In this document: positions 52,883-62,623 of the stretch, in pieces | Position numbering within the stretch: position 1 is the first letter of the stretch | Layout of the letters: each line of letters begins with the position of its first letter | DNA from: Macrococcus brunensis | GTDB taxonomy: Bacteria > Bacillota > Bacilli > Staphylococcales > Staphylococcaceae | Direction: 5' to 3' | Length of the DNA: 64,000 bases | Assembly: GCF_004359615.1 (NCBI RefSeq) | Contig: NZ_SCWA01000003.1 | Location: forward strand, 101,532 to 165,531 | Notes under the pieces: model-generated | Told to the model about the DNA's origin: nothing | Seen by the model: only the letters and a program-made list of their open reading frames with translations | Database searches by the model: none | Made by a program: the position numbers and the translations under genes

Positions 52883-53083
52883 TCTTCTACCACTCGTGAG
52901 TCACCCAGGCAGTGACGAGCAGATACAAAAAAGACATGGATAGGGTTTGTCAAAATAGTTAGGGAACATAGGGCGTTCAGACGGCTTTACGGTGCATCAC
53001 AGGCCGTCCGAGAAGTTAGGGACATAATGGACAGCTCAGGCAGAGATAACAAGTGCTATGGCCAGGTGAGAGACCTGGTGCAA
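52883..53083. other. gene-free GC-rich stretch with short repeats
   Basis: It contains AGTTAGGGAACATA (52957-52970) repeated as AGTTAGGGACATA (53014-53026). Between them is an inverted repeat CAGACGGC (52978-52985)/GCCGTCCG (53003-53010). No gene is seen. It ends in a half copy of the GGTGCAA repeat. Confidence 0.45.
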
Positions 53084-53085
53084 TT
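53069..53085. repeat. half copy of the GGTGCAA palindromic repeat
   Basis: GAGACCTGGTGCAATTA, the left half of the 41-base unit seen at 49267. It overlaps the stop of the S9 hydrolase gene and marks the right edge of the accessory insertion. Confidence 0.65.
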
Positions 53086-53851
53086 ACCATCTTTTATCGT
53101 TTTCTACAGCAGTCATCCACTCCTGGACTTTCCTTAAGATTTCCCGTTCATGCGGCGGTGTGAAGACATGTCCTTCTTCTTCGTAGATATGTAATTCATA
53201 GGGAACATCCAGCTCCTTGAGCCTTTCTTCAAGTATATAAGCATGTTCAACCCCGACCTGTACATCAGCTGTACCATGAATGATCATAACAGGCGGGCTG
53301 TCCGCTCTCACATGCCGATAGCCGTTCCGTCTGTCATATGCATCCGGGTTGACGTCGGGCTTGCCGATCAACCGCTTCATCATACCGCGTAAGTCCGGCC
53401 GCTCTTTATACATGTAATAGATATCGCTGACCCCGCCCCATATAATGAACGAAGTGGCGCCGACATCCTGATAGGTGAGAAGCCCCTGGATGCCGCCTCT
53501 TGAGAAACCGACTAAGTGTATCGGCAACTCGCCGTACTGACTTCTCAGTTCTCTTACCAACGCGCGCACGTCCTCGAGATCCGCGCCACCGAACTCATCT
53601 TTACCCTGGCCTTTTGTGCCGCGGTAATAAGGTCCGATGACCAAGGTCTGATCATTCGCAAACTGCATCAGTCGCACCGGCCTGACCATGCCGACGCCAC
53701 CCTTACCACCGCGCAGATAGATGACGATGCGTTCAGGTGCCGGATGGACAAGAAGCATCGCCGTCACTTCCAGCTCATCAGATGGATAGGTCACCTCATA
53801 GAAGCCGCGGTCAAAATAATCCGCAGCTACTCGTGTTCTGCTGAGCCACAT
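53084..53851 (-). CDS. alpha/beta hydrolase of prolyl-oligopeptidase (S9) type
   Basis: 255 residues, a catalytic domain without the propeller. The oxyanion region is YLRGGKGGVG, the nucleophile elbow is GFSRGGIQG (about 115-123), and a late Asp (HGTADVQVG) and His (EEEGHVFTPP) complete the triad. It is conserved beside the nudix gene in staphylococci, and its start overlaps that gene by 25 bases. Its substrate is unknown. The last codons coincide with a palindromic-repeat half, so the C-terminus may have been altered by the insertion. Confidence 0.75.
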   Translation of the reverse strand: MWLSRTRVAADYFDRGFYEVTYPSDELEVTAMLLVHPAPERIVIYLRGGKGGVGMVRPVRLMQFANDQTLVIGPYYRGTKGQGKDEFGGADLEDVRALVRELRSQYGELPIHLVGFSRGGIQGLLTYQDVGATSFIIWGGVSDIYYMYKERPDLRGMMKRLIGKPDVNPDAYDRRNGYRHVRADSPPVMIIHGTADVQVGVEHAYILEERLKELDVPYELHIYEEEGHVFTPPHEREILRKVQEWMTAVENDKRW

Positions 53852-54282
53852 ACTATCATCTCCCGTACGATATATTGAATACAGTCATCCTGTAACAGTC
53901 GGCTTCGCTCAGATTCCACTACATCATCCAGTGAACCCACAATCACAGGCCCCTCCGTCTCGTGATAATGCCTCTGCTCACTGATGGCGGTGATTTCCGC
54001 CTTGAAGACGTCTTTAGTGAAAGAACGCTCGGTCATGACAGTATAGCTCGTGACATATTGGAGAATGCCTGTAGCCCCTGTCTCCTCAAACAGCTCGCGG
54101 TGCGCCGCTTCTAAAGACGACTCCCCTTTCTCTCTCTTACCACCCGGGAACTCGATGCCCCGCTCCTTATGCTTCGTCAGCAAAAACTGCTGCCCCATAA
54201 TCGGAATGATTAAGACATGATGATGTACCGGTTCATCCGTCTTCAGAATCACTGTATTCCCTTCAACATCCTTAAATTCCAT
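53827..54282 (-). CDS. ytkD: nudix hydrolase YtkD (RNA deprotection / 8-oxo-dGTP type)
   Basis: 151 residues. The Nudix box GGKREKGESSLEAAHRELFEETGA (about 47-70, given here only by its Gly, Glu and REUxEExG positions) is intact. YtkD removes pyrophosphate from RNA 5' ends and hydrolyses oxidised nucleotides in Bacillus. The gene order hydrolase-ytkD-yidD-men is the staphylococcal one. Confidence 0.8.
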   Translation of the reverse strand: MEFKDVEGNTVILKTDEPVHHHVLIIPIMGQQFLLTKHKERGIEFPGGKREKGESSLEAAHRELFEETGATGILQYVTSYTVMTERSFTKDVFKAEITAISEQRHYHETEGPVIVGSLDDVVESERSRLLQDDCIQYIVREMIVCGSAEHE

Positions 54283-54393
54283 CGCCCTACCTCACACTCA
54301 GTCTTTTCTTTAGTTTATCATAGTAAGCATGAGAACTGAAAAGTCCATGCAACTGCACTATAATAGATAAAACAACTCTAAAAGGAGCCTGAC

Positions 54394-54624
54394 ATGAAAC
54401 AAATCCTACTCGCCATCATCCGCTTCTACCGCAATTATATCTCACCGATGACCCCGCCGACATGCCGCTTCCATCCGACTTGCTCCCAGTACGGAATGGA
54501 AGCCATCGAGACACACGGCGCACTGAAGGGCAGCTACCTGACCACCCTGCGCATCCTGAAATGCCACCCCTTTCATCCAGGCGGCTATGACCCCGTTCCG
54601 CCGAAAGAAGAGCATAGACATTAA
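54394..54624 (+). CDS. yidD: membrane protein insertion efficiency factor YidD
   Basis: 76 residues with the family motif [20 protein letters not shown] (24-43) and [13 protein letters not shown] (about 57-69). YidD is a small amphipathic inner-membrane-associated protein that helps YidC-dependent insertion. AAAGGAGC precedes the ATG, and it has a terminator downstream. Confidence 0.93.
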   Translation: MKQILLAIIRFYRNYISPMTPPTCRFHPTCSQYGMEAIETHGALKGSYLTTLRILKCHPFHPGGYDPVPPKEEHRH

Positions 54625-54656
54625 AAACCACCAATCTCTTCACTGATTGGTGGTTT
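54625..54656. terminator. bidirectional terminator
   Basis: AAACCACCAATC-TCTTCACT-GATTGGTGGTTT between convergent yidD and the DUF2812 gene. Confidence 0.85.
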
Positions 54657-54663
54657 CAAGTTA

Positions 54664-55194
54664 CTACTGCTCTATTTTACTGATTTCTTTCATTTTTCTA
54701 ATGTCTAATGATATTTTGTAGGTAGCAAAGCTAAGTAAAATAATGAGAATCAGTATCGTAATACTAACAAAAATATTGGCGGTATTACCGTTATTAAATC
54801 CCACTATGGCATTAAATATAAAAATAATGATTTCTAATAAAGTCATAATCATTAACATATTAAGAACACCATTTAAATGCTTCACCCGTGACTCGTAATC
54901 AGAGAACATTTCAAATGGTGGCTCCCCTGGTATGTCCTCTTTGCGAAAATAACCCCAGTTGCTAATTGTAGCCACATGTTCTATTCCCATATCTTTCACA
55001 AACTCAATAAACTTCTTACGCTCCTGTCCCAGATATACCATCCGTATCGTCTCATGTTCATCGGTTTCTTCAAAAATATATTTACCTAATCTCGCTTTTA
55101 CAAGTTTATGTCCTGCATTTGCCATTTCATTCAACCAGTCTTCTTCCTTCTGATAGTTATGTACTAAAAACCATTTACGCACTACTTTTGTCAT
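54664..55194 (-). CDS. DUF2812 membrane protein
   Basis: 176 residues. The N-terminal soluble DUF2812 domain has KWFLVHNYQKEEDWLNEMA and GKYIFEETDEH (residues 7-80). Two membrane helices (about 110-130, 140-160) follow. These proteins nearly always follow a PadR-type regulator and may sense membrane stress. It overlaps the padR gene by four bases, so the two are one operon, here with tandem operators upstream. Its molecular role is unknown. Confidence 0.8.
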   Translation of the reverse strand: MTKVVRKWFLVHNYQKEEDWLNEMANAGHKLVKARLGKYIFEETDEHETIRMVYLGQERKKFIEFVKDMGIEHVATISNWGYFRKEDIPGEPPFEMFSDYESRVKHLNGVLNMLMIMTLLEIIIFIFNAIVGFNNGNTANIFVSITILILIILLSFATYKISLDIRKMKEISKIEQ

Positions 55195-55511
55195 CGACTA
55201 TCACCTCTTAAGAATTTTTCGCCATTCAGACTTAGTTCTTTCAATCTTGAGATCTCTTGTATCAATACTTCTCGTCCTGCTCTTGTCAGTACATATTCCT
55301 TCTTACCTTTCGGTCCGTCTTCACTGACCAGTTCAATCCAATCCTTTTTAATCAATGTATTTAATGCACCATACAAAGTACCTGCCGCCATATTAATGCG
55401 ATTGTTGGAAAGCACTTTGATGTTCTGGATAATGCCATAACCGTGAAGGGGTTCATCCAATGACAATAAAATATAGTAGATACTTTCTGTTAAAGCTGAT
55501 TGATTATTCAT
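55191..55511 (-). CDS. PadR-family transcriptional regulator
   Basis: 106 residues with the winged helix of PadR: YYILLSLDEPLHGYGIIQNI, then AAGTLYGALNTLIKKDWIEL and KEYVLTRAGREVL. Small PadR-s1-like regulators usually repress their own operon. Two candidate operators lie 15-45 bases upstream of its start. The partner is a DUF2812 membrane protein. Confidence 0.85.
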   Translation of the reverse strand: MNNQSALTESIYYILLSLDEPLHGYGIIQNIKVLSNNRINMAAGTLYGALNTLIKKDWIELVSEDGPKGKKEYVLTRAGREVLIQEISRLKELSLNGEKFLRGDSR

Positions 55512-55525
55512 ATCGTCATCCTTTA

Positions 55526-55556
55526 TATCGTTTAACTATATATCGTATAACGATAT
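55526..55556. promoter_or_regulatory. tandem PadR operators
   Basis: ATATCGT-ATA-ACGATAT (55540-55556) is a perfect palindrome. TATCGT-TTA-ACTATA (55526-55540) is an adjoining copy with one mismatch. A TATAAT-like -10 overlaps them. Placement directly upstream of padR suggests autorepression. Confidence 0.6.
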
Positions 55557-55628
55557 AATAAACCCTATCTGATATATTTGCAAGTCAAAATAAAAAAGCC
55601 ACAATCTTTTTTCAGATTGCGACTTTAT

Positions 55629-56588
55629 TTATATTTCTTCAAGCTTCTCAGCATCTACTTTTGGGAATGTCATCGTCAGCTTGCCATTCTTCACCTGTTC
55701 CTCGTAAAGGGCATAGTCCTCTGCAAAATAGGTGCCCCGCGGTGTGACGTCCGGAATGGTCTTGAACTCACTCGCTAAGAGAGCTGTGAAGTATTTGCTG
55801 AGGCCGTATTCGTACATGCCGCCGACTATCACTCGTAAATCGGGTATCGCTTCTTTAATCGCGAGCAGCGGATAGCCGCCACCGAGCCGTGCATATTTTG
55901 CGACGATGATTCTGACGCCTGCCCCGTAGTATCTGATGATATTGTCAATACTGGATGCTGATTCATCTATCGCGAGTGGCAGATGCCGGTTGGCGGCGTA
56001 GAGTCTGAGGTCGCTGAACGGCTCCTCAAAATAATCGATGTCAAAGGCCAGCAAGGCTTCAAGTGTCGGTACGTCCTTCTCGCCCAGGCTGCCGTTCGCA
56101 TCTATCACGATGTTGATATCGGTATCACCTGCTCTGACTGACCTGACCTCGTCTAAGACATGTTCGCTCCACTTGATTTTCACACGGTTCTCTGGCTTGA
56201 TATGCTGTCCGCTATGCAGCGTGTAACCTAACGGCACAGTGACTGCTGCCCGTTCATTCAGGCTCTGCCAGCCGATATAGTCAAAGAGCGCCATCGCATG
56301 AGGGGTACGGCGAAACGGTGCCAGTAATGCACCGAGTTGAGCGTAGTCCTGCCATTCGCTTGCCTTAATCTGTTCATATATATGCTGGACAGACTGGTAA
56401 ACCGTCTCAATCGTCTCCTCATGATACCAGTCCGTCTCAAAGGCATTGGATTCTGCATAGTAAGTGGTACCGGCCACCTCAAGTGAGATCACCAGCACTT
56501 TTCTCGTCGTCAGATCTGCTTTGACGGTCTTAATCGGATGCTTGAAGGGGGCTTCATAGGTATAGCACTTCAGGTTACTGAATTTCAT
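55629..56588 (-). CDS. menC: o-succinylbenzoate synthase
   Basis: 319 residues from ATG 56588, overlapping the menE stop. An enolase-superfamily barrel of the MenC/NSAR type: VKIKWSEH with the catalytic Lys, metal ligands Asp in VIDANGS, Glu in YFEEPFS and Asp in AIDESAS, and the second Lys in IIVAKYARLGG. It dehydrates SHCHC to OSB in menaquinone synthesis. It is slightly shorter than the usual 333 residues. Confidence 0.9.
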   Translation of the reverse strand: MKFSNLKCYTYEAPFKHPIKTVKADLTTRKVLVISLEVAGTTYYAESNAFETDWYHEETIETVYQSVQHIYEQIKASEWQDYAQLGALLAPFRRTPHAMALFDYIGWQSLNERAAVTVPLGYTLHSGQHIKPENRVKIKWSEHVLDEVRSVRAGDTDINIVIDANGSLGEKDVPTLEALLAFDIDYFEEPFSDLRLYAANRHLPLAIDESASSIDNIIRYYGAGVRIIVAKYARLGGGYPLLAIKEAIPDLRVIVGGMYEYGLSKYFTALLASEFKTIPDVTPRGTYFAEDYALYEEQVKNGKLTMTFPKVDAEKLEEI

Positions 56589-57963
56589 CAAGCAGCCATT
56601 CCTTTACGCGATGTCTAGAAACCTTGCTGTTACTCGTGCGGTGTAAGTGCTTGATCCGCTTGTACAGCACGGGTCGTTTATATTTCGCAATCTCTTCCAG
56701 TGTCTTAGTGATCTTATCATCAAGGTCGCTCTCACTTTCATAGACGAGGGCAGGCACTTCACCCCATTTAGCATCCGGAATACCGACGACAGAACACGCA
56801 CTGATATCAGGGATACTCAAAATTAGTTGTTCGATTTCACTCGGATAAATATTTTCCCCGCCTGATATGATCAGGTCTTTTCGGCGGTCCAGAACATAGA
56901 GATGGCCATTTTTAATATGACCGACATCGCCAGTCATAAAATAATCGCCGCTGAATGCCGTGTCATTCGCCCCTTCCGGGTAAAGATAGCCCTTCATGAC
57001 GTTGTCACCGCGTACCAGTATCTCTCCAGCGCCGTTCAGCGGTGCCGCCACTTTAATATCATCTGTCACAGGCCCGACTGAATTCGGATGATTCACCATA
57101 TCGGCAGGTGATGCCGTGATAAATTGCGAAGCGGTTTCAGTCATGCCGAATGAAGTATAGACCGGAAGATCACGTCGCAGACATTCTTCGAGTGTACGGT
57201 CATCGAGCTTCGCACCACCGATCAACAGCCCTTCAAGCTGGTGACGTTCCAGCCCTGCGTCCAACAGCCATTCAAGCGTCTGCGGGACAAGTGAAATATG
57301 TGTGATGGCATCTTCAGCTATAGACTGATTGATGGCCTCCGCATCAAATTTATCAAACAGCACAATCGTAAATCCATCCATCATACTTCTGACAAGGACA
57401 CTGAGTCCTGAAATGTGGTAGAGCGGTAAAGCGAGCAGCCATTTAGAGTCTCTGTCAAACGGAAAACTGATTTTACAGCGTTCTGCACTCGCAACATGGT
57501 TCAGGAAAGTGTGCGGTACGGCTTTTTGAACACCGGTTGTTCCTGAAGTGAACATGATGGACATGATATCCTCGGGATTATAGGTTGTAACTGCTGAGCG
57601 TTCTGCCATTCCCTTAAATAACGTTTCAGGCATGATGCAGCTGAGCGATGTATAGCTGTTATCTGTAATAATCACATCGACACCAATAGAATCAAGCTGA
57701 CGCTTCACTTCTGATTCTGTCAGATGTGTATTGACCAGCACCATCTCTATATGAGCAAGCACTATCGCATGCATAATAATGACAGAATTCAGCTGGTTCG
57801 TCGGCTGAACTGCAATCCGACTGGGAAGTTCCATTTCAAGGAGCTGATCTTTCACAGCGCTTGCCTGTTCATATAATTCGGCAAAGGTCAGTGTACTCTC
57901 ATTAAACTTCACTGCAATGTGGTCCGGGCGTTCTTTTGCTTGTTTTACTAAATTATGTTGCAC
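56575..57963 (-). CDS. menE: o-succinylbenzoate-CoA ligase
   Basis: 462 residues from GTG 57963 (AAAGGAG nine bases upstream). The frame stays open 59 codons further but without family similarity. Acyl-adenylate motifs are MFTSGTTGVQKAVPHT (about 135-150), SFGMTETASQF, FMTGDVGHIKNG and DRRKDLIISGGENIYPSEIE. It adenylates OSB and makes OSB-CoA. Confidence 0.92.
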   Translation of the reverse strand: MQHNLVKQAKERPDHIAVKFNESTLTFAELYEQASAVKDQLLEMELPSRIAVQPTNQLNSVIIMHAIVLAHIEMVLVNTHLTESEVKRQLDSIGVDVIITDNSYTSLSCIMPETLFKGMAERSAVTTYNPEDIMSIMFTSGTTGVQKAVPHTFLNHVASAERCKISFPFDRDSKWLLALPLYHISGLSVLVRSMMDGFTIVLFDKFDAEAINQSIAEDAITHISLVPQTLEWLLDAGLERHQLEGLLIGGAKLDDRTLEECLRRDLPVYTSFGMTETASQFITASPADMVNHPNSVGPVTDDIKVAAPLNGAGEILVRGDNVMKGYLYPEGANDTAFSGDYFMTGDVGHIKNGHLYVLDRRKDLIISGGENIYPSEIEQLILSIPDISACSVVGIPDAKWGEVPALVYESESDLDDKITKTLEEIAKYKRPVLYKRIKHLHRTSNSKVSRHRVKEWLLDEIQ

Positions 57964-58027
57964 TGACCTTCTCTCCTTTAACTTTAAAATACGCGCATGC
58001 TTTAGAAGCAAACGCGTAAAATAGAAC

Positions 58028-58846
58028 TTATGGGAATTTAGGGAACTGATCGAAGTCCGGCTGACGTTTTTCTTTGAATGCGTCACGACCTTCTTTCGCT
58101 TCATCTGAAGTATAGTAAAGTAATGTTGCGTCACCAGCAAACTGCTGCAGACCTGCTAATCCATCTGTATCTGCATTCATTGCTGCTTTCAGGAAACGAA
58201 GCGCTGTTGGTGAATGCTGAAGAATTTCTTTACACCATTTCACTGTCTCGTCTTCAATATCAGCTAAAGGTACAACTGTATTGACTAAGCCCATATCAAG
58301 CGCTTCCTGTGCGTTGTACTGGCGGCATAAGTACCAGATTTCACGCGCTTTTTTATGTCCGACGATACGAGCAAGGTAACCAGAACCGTAACCTGCATCA
58401 AATGAACCGACTTTAGGACCTGTCTGACCGAAACGAGCATTGTCAGCAGCAATTGTTAAGTCACAGACGATATGAAGGACATGTCCGCCACCGATCGCAT
58501 AACCACGAACCATCGCGATAACCGGTTTAGGGATGACACGAATCAAACGCTGTAAATCAAGTACATTTAAACGTGGAATGTTATCATCGCCTACGTAGCC
58601 ACCGTGACCGCGGACTTTCTGGTCACCACCAGAACAGAATGCCATATCGCCTTCACCTGTTAAGATGATGACACCGATACGCTGGTCGTCACGTGCACGA
58701 GAAAACGCATCGATCATTTCCATTACTGTGTTAGGTGTGAATGCGTTACGAACGTGAGGACGGTTAATCGTGATTTTACCGATTCCCTCGAAGTATTCAT
58801 ATTTAATTTCTTTGTATTCTTTAACTGTTTCCCAGACTCTAGACAT
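58028..58846 (-). CDS. menB: 1,4-dihydroxy-2-naphthoyl-CoA synthase
   Basis: 272 residues of the crotonase fold. [16 protein letters not shown] (about 71-86), [10 protein letters not shown] for the oxyanion hole, and the [20 protein letters not shown] block are specific to MenB. It closes the second ring of DHNA-CoA. The start has GAGGCATAAC upstream and is one base past the menH stop. Confidence 0.96.
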   Translation of the reverse strand: MSRVWETVKEYKEIKYEYFEGIGKITINRPHVRNAFTPNTVMEMIDAFSRARDDQRIGVIILTGEGDMAFCSGGDQKVRGHGGYVGDDNIPRLNVLDLQRLIRVIPKPVIAMVRGYAIGGGHVLHIVCDLTIAADNARFGQTGPKVGSFDAGYGSGYLARIVGHKKAREIWYLCRQYNAQEALDMGLVNTVVPLADIEDETVKWCKEILQHSPTALRFLKAAMNADTDGLAGLQQFAGDATLLYYTSDEAKEGRDAFKEKRQPDFDQFPKFP

Positions 58847-58847
58847 G

Positions 58848-59621
58848 TTATGCCTCCTTAATGAATTCTAATACTATTGTATCAAAAATTTCGGGATGTT
58901 CCACATGAATTGAATGGCCTGCACTCACTTCGATGTGCCGGCTGTCTTTAATACGCTGTGCCATATCTATATTGATGGTTTTAAATTTCTGGTCCAGTGT
59001 GCCTGTCAGCAGCAGCACCGGACAATTAAGCTCTGCTAGTTCAGGCCATAAATTCGGCTGACTGCCTGTCCCGTAGTCCATAAGTGCTTTCTTAAGACCA
59101 GCCGGTTCCTGACTTCTTCTGATCGTGCTGAGTTTCTGCTGTTGCGCTTGATTAAGGGGCACTGCAGGCTTAAAGAGCGGTAAGTTCTCCCAGTGCTGCA
59201 CAAACTGCTCATAGTCCAGCATGAGACGGTCTCCGCGCGCCTGGTCTATTCGCTGACGTTCTTCTCTTTCTTCAGCCCGTTCAAGTCCAGGAGACGTACT
59301 TTCCAGAATCAGAGCGTGTACCGGATACTTCAGCGCGTAATAAAGAGCAATCCGGCCACCCATTGAATAACCATAAAGAATGACCTGCTGATAGCTTTCA
59401 CGACTGATGACTTCATGCAGTTTTTCAGCGATCCAGTCAAAGGACCATGTCTCAGATAGATCGCTTCTGTCAGCCCCGTGACCCGGCAGATCAACTCTCA
59501 AAATATCTGTCTCAGTGCGCAGGCGTCGAACTGCGTCGGTATAAGTGCGGCTGTCCCCCATAAAGCCATGCAGCATCACAAGAAGCGTGCCATGACCTTC
59601 CTTTGTCCAGTGGCTATTCAT
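58848..59621 (-). CDS. menH: SHCHC synthase
   Basis: 257 residues of the alpha/beta hydrolase fold. It has [11 protein letters not shown] (oxyanion), [10 protein letters not shown] (nucleophile Ser about 88), a late Asp in TGTLDQKF, and His in [11 protein letters not shown]. It eliminates pyruvate from SEPHCHC. Overlaps menD by eight bases. The context settles the function. Confidence 0.9.
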   Translation of the reverse strand: MNSHWTKEGHGTLLVMLHGFMGDSRTYTDAVRRLRTETDILRVDLPGHGADRSDLSETWSFDWIAEKLHEVISRESYQQVILYGYSMGGRIALYYALKYPVHALILESTSPGLERAEEREERQRIDQARGDRLMLDYEQFVQHWENLPLFKPAVPLNQAQQQKLSTIRRSQEPAGLKKALMDYGTGSQPNLWPELAELNCPVLLLTGTLDQKFKTINIDMAQRIKDSRHIEVSAGHSIHVEHPEIFDTIVLEFIKEA

Positions 59622-61251
59622 TAAGCGCCGCCTTCACTTTCTCATTCAGCGCCTGATGCGCCTCGAAGTTGTTATGACGGTCCGTTCTAACCTCGTAGAG
59701 CACATGTGTCGCTTCAGGTAGCTTAATATCGTCATCTGCCAGACTGTAGGCCAGCTCATATAATGCAGCTACATGCCTGAAATCAAGACCAAGCGGCGTA
59801 CCATATAACCGCTCAAACAACGCCTCTTCTTTACGCTGCGGTAAGTAACTGAATATACCGCCACCATCATTGTTCAGCACTATTATCCGTATATTCGACC
59901 GTTCAAGTTTGTGCATAATCAGCCCGTTCATATCATGATACATAGAAATATCGCCGATAAAAAGATTGACTGTGTGATGTGCCGCCATCCCGAGTGCCGT
60001 TGAGACAACACCGTCTATGCCGTTAGCACCGCGATTACAATAGGCACGGCCATGCTGCATAAAAGTGTCACCGTCCCGTATCGGCATACTGTTACCGAAA
60101 AACACCACTTCATCATCCGGAATCTGCTGCAGCAGTTTAGCAACAGCGGTCCCTTCGTCTGTGACTGCGTCAATATGGGCCTCAATCACTTCACTCAGGG
60201 TATGCTCTAAATGCTGAAATACGCTGACAAGGTCATTCCTGACATCTAAATCAAGCTTCAGCATCGATTTAAAGAACTCGGCCGGCTGCATATTGAAGTG
60301 ATGCTGCGGCACGACCGGAAAGGTATCAGGTTCACTTTTCTCCTGAACTAATATCTGCGGGCATGTCTGCTTAGTCAGCCACTGATTAAGCTGTTTAGAG
60401 ACGACCGGCTTACCGATACGGATAATGTAATCAGGCTTGAGCGTCTGCTGACTTTTAAATAGGGTATCGGCCGTCCGGATGAGCTGCGGATGATTCAGCC
60501 CTCTGAGCTGACTCAGCACATCGGCAAGAACCGGCAGCTTGAACTGCTCAGCTACTTCCATTACATAGTCAAGTTTCTGATGCTGGCAGTCGCCGACAAC
60601 CATAACGCCGTTTCCTGCTGCAAAGAGCGCGCTGAGAGAACTCAAATCCACCGTCCGTTCTTCTTCAAAAGTAATGACCGGTTCAGGTGCCAGCAGTTCG
60701 ACTGCAGTCAAGTCCGGAATCAGGGGTTCACGGAACGGCACATTGAAATGGACTGGTCCTCTGTCAGACCCTGTAAAGTAATGCGACGCCTGCAGCATGG
60801 TTGCCTCAATCAAATCATGAGGTGCCTCGTATAGATCAGCCAGCGGAAAATCGATGTCGAACTTGACGAAGTTTGAGTACATTCGCACTTGATCGATTGC
60901 TTGAGGCGCTCCGACATTTCTCAGTTCATGCGGGCGGTCACCAGTCAGGACGACAAGCGGCAGCTGACTGATATAAGCTTCTGTTATTGCGGGTGTGAAG
61001 TTGCTCGCTGCTGTCCCTGAAGTACAGATAATCGCTACCGGTCTTTCCGTTGCCTTGATCAGACCAAGCGCAAAAAACGCAGCACTTCTTTCATCAGGAT
61101 GAATATATGTGATTAACTCCGGATGCCTTTCACTGGCCATCGCTAGAGGGGTCGAGCGGGAACCGGGCGAAATCACCACTTCTCTTACGCCGTAATCATA
61201 AAGTCGTTTAACCAGGTGATAGACTTGTCTTGTTAATGCTTCATTTTTCAT
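59614..61251 (-). CDS. menD: SEPHCHC synthase (thiamine-diphosphate enzyme)
   Basis: 545 residues. The ThDP-enzyme features are VISPGSRSTPLAMASERHPE (about 24-43), CTSGTAASNFTPAI, the central domain, and the C-terminal GDISMYHDMNGL with its ThDP-binding GDx..N region (about 434-445). It adds the succinyl-semialdehyde group to isochorismate. Overlaps menF by four bases. Confidence 0.95.
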   Translation of the reverse strand: MKNEALTRQVYHLVKRLYDYGVREVVISPGSRSTPLAMASERHPELITYIHPDERSAAFFALGLIKATERPVAIICTSGTAASNFTPAITEAYISQLPLVVLTGDRPHELRNVGAPQAIDQVRMYSNFVKFDIDFPLADLYEAPHDLIEATMLQASHYFTGSDRGPVHFNVPFREPLIPDLTAVELLAPEPVITFEEERTVDLSSLSALFAAGNGVMVVGDCQHQKLDYVMEVAEQFKLPVLADVLSQLRGLNHPQLIRTADTLFKSQQTLKPDYIIRIGKPVVSKQLNQWLTKQTCPQILVQEKSEPDTFPVVPQHHFNMQPAEFFKSMLKLDLDVRNDLVSVFQHLEHTLSEVIEAHIDAVTDEGTAVAKLLQQIPDDEVVFFGNSMPIRDGDTFMQHGRAYCNRGANGIDGVVSTALGMAAHHTVNLFIGDISMYHDMNGLIMHKLERSNIRIIVLNNDGGGIFSYLPQRKEEALFERLYGTPLGLDFRHVAALYELAYSLADDDIKLPEATHVLYEVRTDRHNNFEAHQALNEKVKAALNE

Positions 61252-62480
61252 TCTGTCACTCCTAATAGCTGCAGCATCGGCTTGAATTTAGTTTCAGTTT
61301 CATCGAGCTCAGACTCAGGTATACTGTCTGCTACCACTCCGCAGCCTGCAAAGAGAACAGCAGTGTTTTCCTTGATAAGCATCGAGCGGATAGCAACGAT
61401 AAATTCACCTTCAAATTCAGCTGTCACATAACCCATAGGCGCACCGTAAAAGCCGCGATCTCCTTCTGCCTGTTCAATAAATGCTGCTGCTGCCTGCTTC
61501 GGAAATCCACCGAGTGCCGGTGTCGGATGCAGCGCCTGGCTGATGTTCAGCACGTTCCCCTTTTCTATTTTTGCCGTAATCGGCGTATAGAGATGATAGA
61601 CGAACTGGTTTGTCATAATCTTCGGTGAATCAGGGACGTTCATACAAGTTGTAAAAGGCTCAATATCTGCTGTGATGCTTTTGACGACAATATCATGCTC
61701 CACTAGATTTTTAGCATCCCTCAATAATTTCTGAGCGGCATGGTTAAAGCCTCTGGCCATCGTACCGGCAATAGCATTGGTTGACAGCTGGTCCGCCTTG
61801 ACTTTAACCAGCTGCTCCGGTGTACGTGATACAAAGATGCTATTCTGCCCTTCCATCAGTAGAAAATAACTGTATTCATCGTTCTTCAGACCACGCTCGA
61901 TCAGCCACGCGCTGTCAACCGACTCGTTCATGACCACTTTCTTCTGTCTCGATAAGACGACTTTGTCAAATTGATCAGCTTTCATCGCTTCAACTGCGGT
62001 CGCAACGTTACGAAGAAACTGCTCTTCATTCTGATTGCTGACAGACTGAATGACAGGCGCTTTGACCTCGCTAACTGAACGCCAGTTTAAGATTTCTTCT
62101 TCTGTCATATCCGTATAACTGTATGTCAGCTGGTTATTCTGGCAGAGTATCTGAATCTTCGGCCAGATGAAATGGCTATGACCAAACTCGTCAAATAACG
62201 GACTGTTCCCCGCATCAAACTGAAACCCACCAAACAGGCGGATGTGATGCGGTTCTTTTGTCTGCTCAAGCAGTGTCTGAAACTGCTCTGTGATCCGTTC
62301 AGGACTGCGGCTCTTCTCTTTAATCATATAAGCATGTCCGAGACCGATCAGCCATTCACTTTTATCTTTATTCATATAGAAATAACGCTCACCCTTATAG
62401 CGGGCAGCGGCCTTGAACAGCTCAGCGGGTGATTCATACGCGCCTGTCTGTTCTGTGATTTGTATATTTCCTTTCGACAT
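61248..62480 (-). CDS. menF: menaquinone-specific isochorismate synthase
   Basis: 410 residues from ATG 62480 (MSKGNIQITEQ; AAGGAAGC upstream). It is a chorismate-utilising enzyme: FDKVVLSRQKKV (about 170-181), AIAGTMARGF, KNLVEHDIVVKSI, HPTPALGGFPKQAA and YGAPMGYVTAEFEGEF. It converts chorismate to isochorismate and is the first gene of the men operon, divergent from menA. Confidence 0.92.
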   Translation of the reverse strand: MSKGNIQITEQTGAYESPAELFKAAARYKGERYFYMNKDKSEWLIGLGHAYMIKEKSRSPERITEQFQTLLEQTKEPHHIRLFGGFQFDAGNSPLFDEFGHSHFIWPKIQILCQNNQLTYSYTDMTEEEILNWRSVSEVKAPVIQSVSNQNEEQFLRNVATAVEAMKADQFDKVVLSRQKKVVMNESVDSAWLIERGLKNDEYSYFLLMEGQNSIFVSRTPEQLVKVKADQLSTNAIAGTMARGFNHAAQKLLRDAKNLVEHDIVVKSITADIEPFTTCMNVPDSPKIMTNQFVYHLYTPITAKIEKGNVLNISQALHPTPALGGFPKQAAAAFIEQAEGDRGFYGAPMGYVTAEFEGEFIVAIRSMLIKENTAVLFAGCGVVADSIPESELDETETKFKPMLQLLGVTE

Positions 62481-62623
62481 ACGTTCAGCTTCCTTCAAAT
62501 TCTTTTTAGTCTTATCTATTTTACCATTTTTAAGTCTTCTGCGTAGGATTCTCGCTCCTGCATTGACTAAGATTTCAATAAAGCATAAAATTTAAGCAGA
62601 TATGAAGGAATAGGAGCTTAAAA

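Noticed and set aside
57964..58140. 59-codon N-terminal extension of MenE
   Set aside because: It overlaps menB and lacks similarity to the family; GTG 57963 has a good Shine-Dalgarno.
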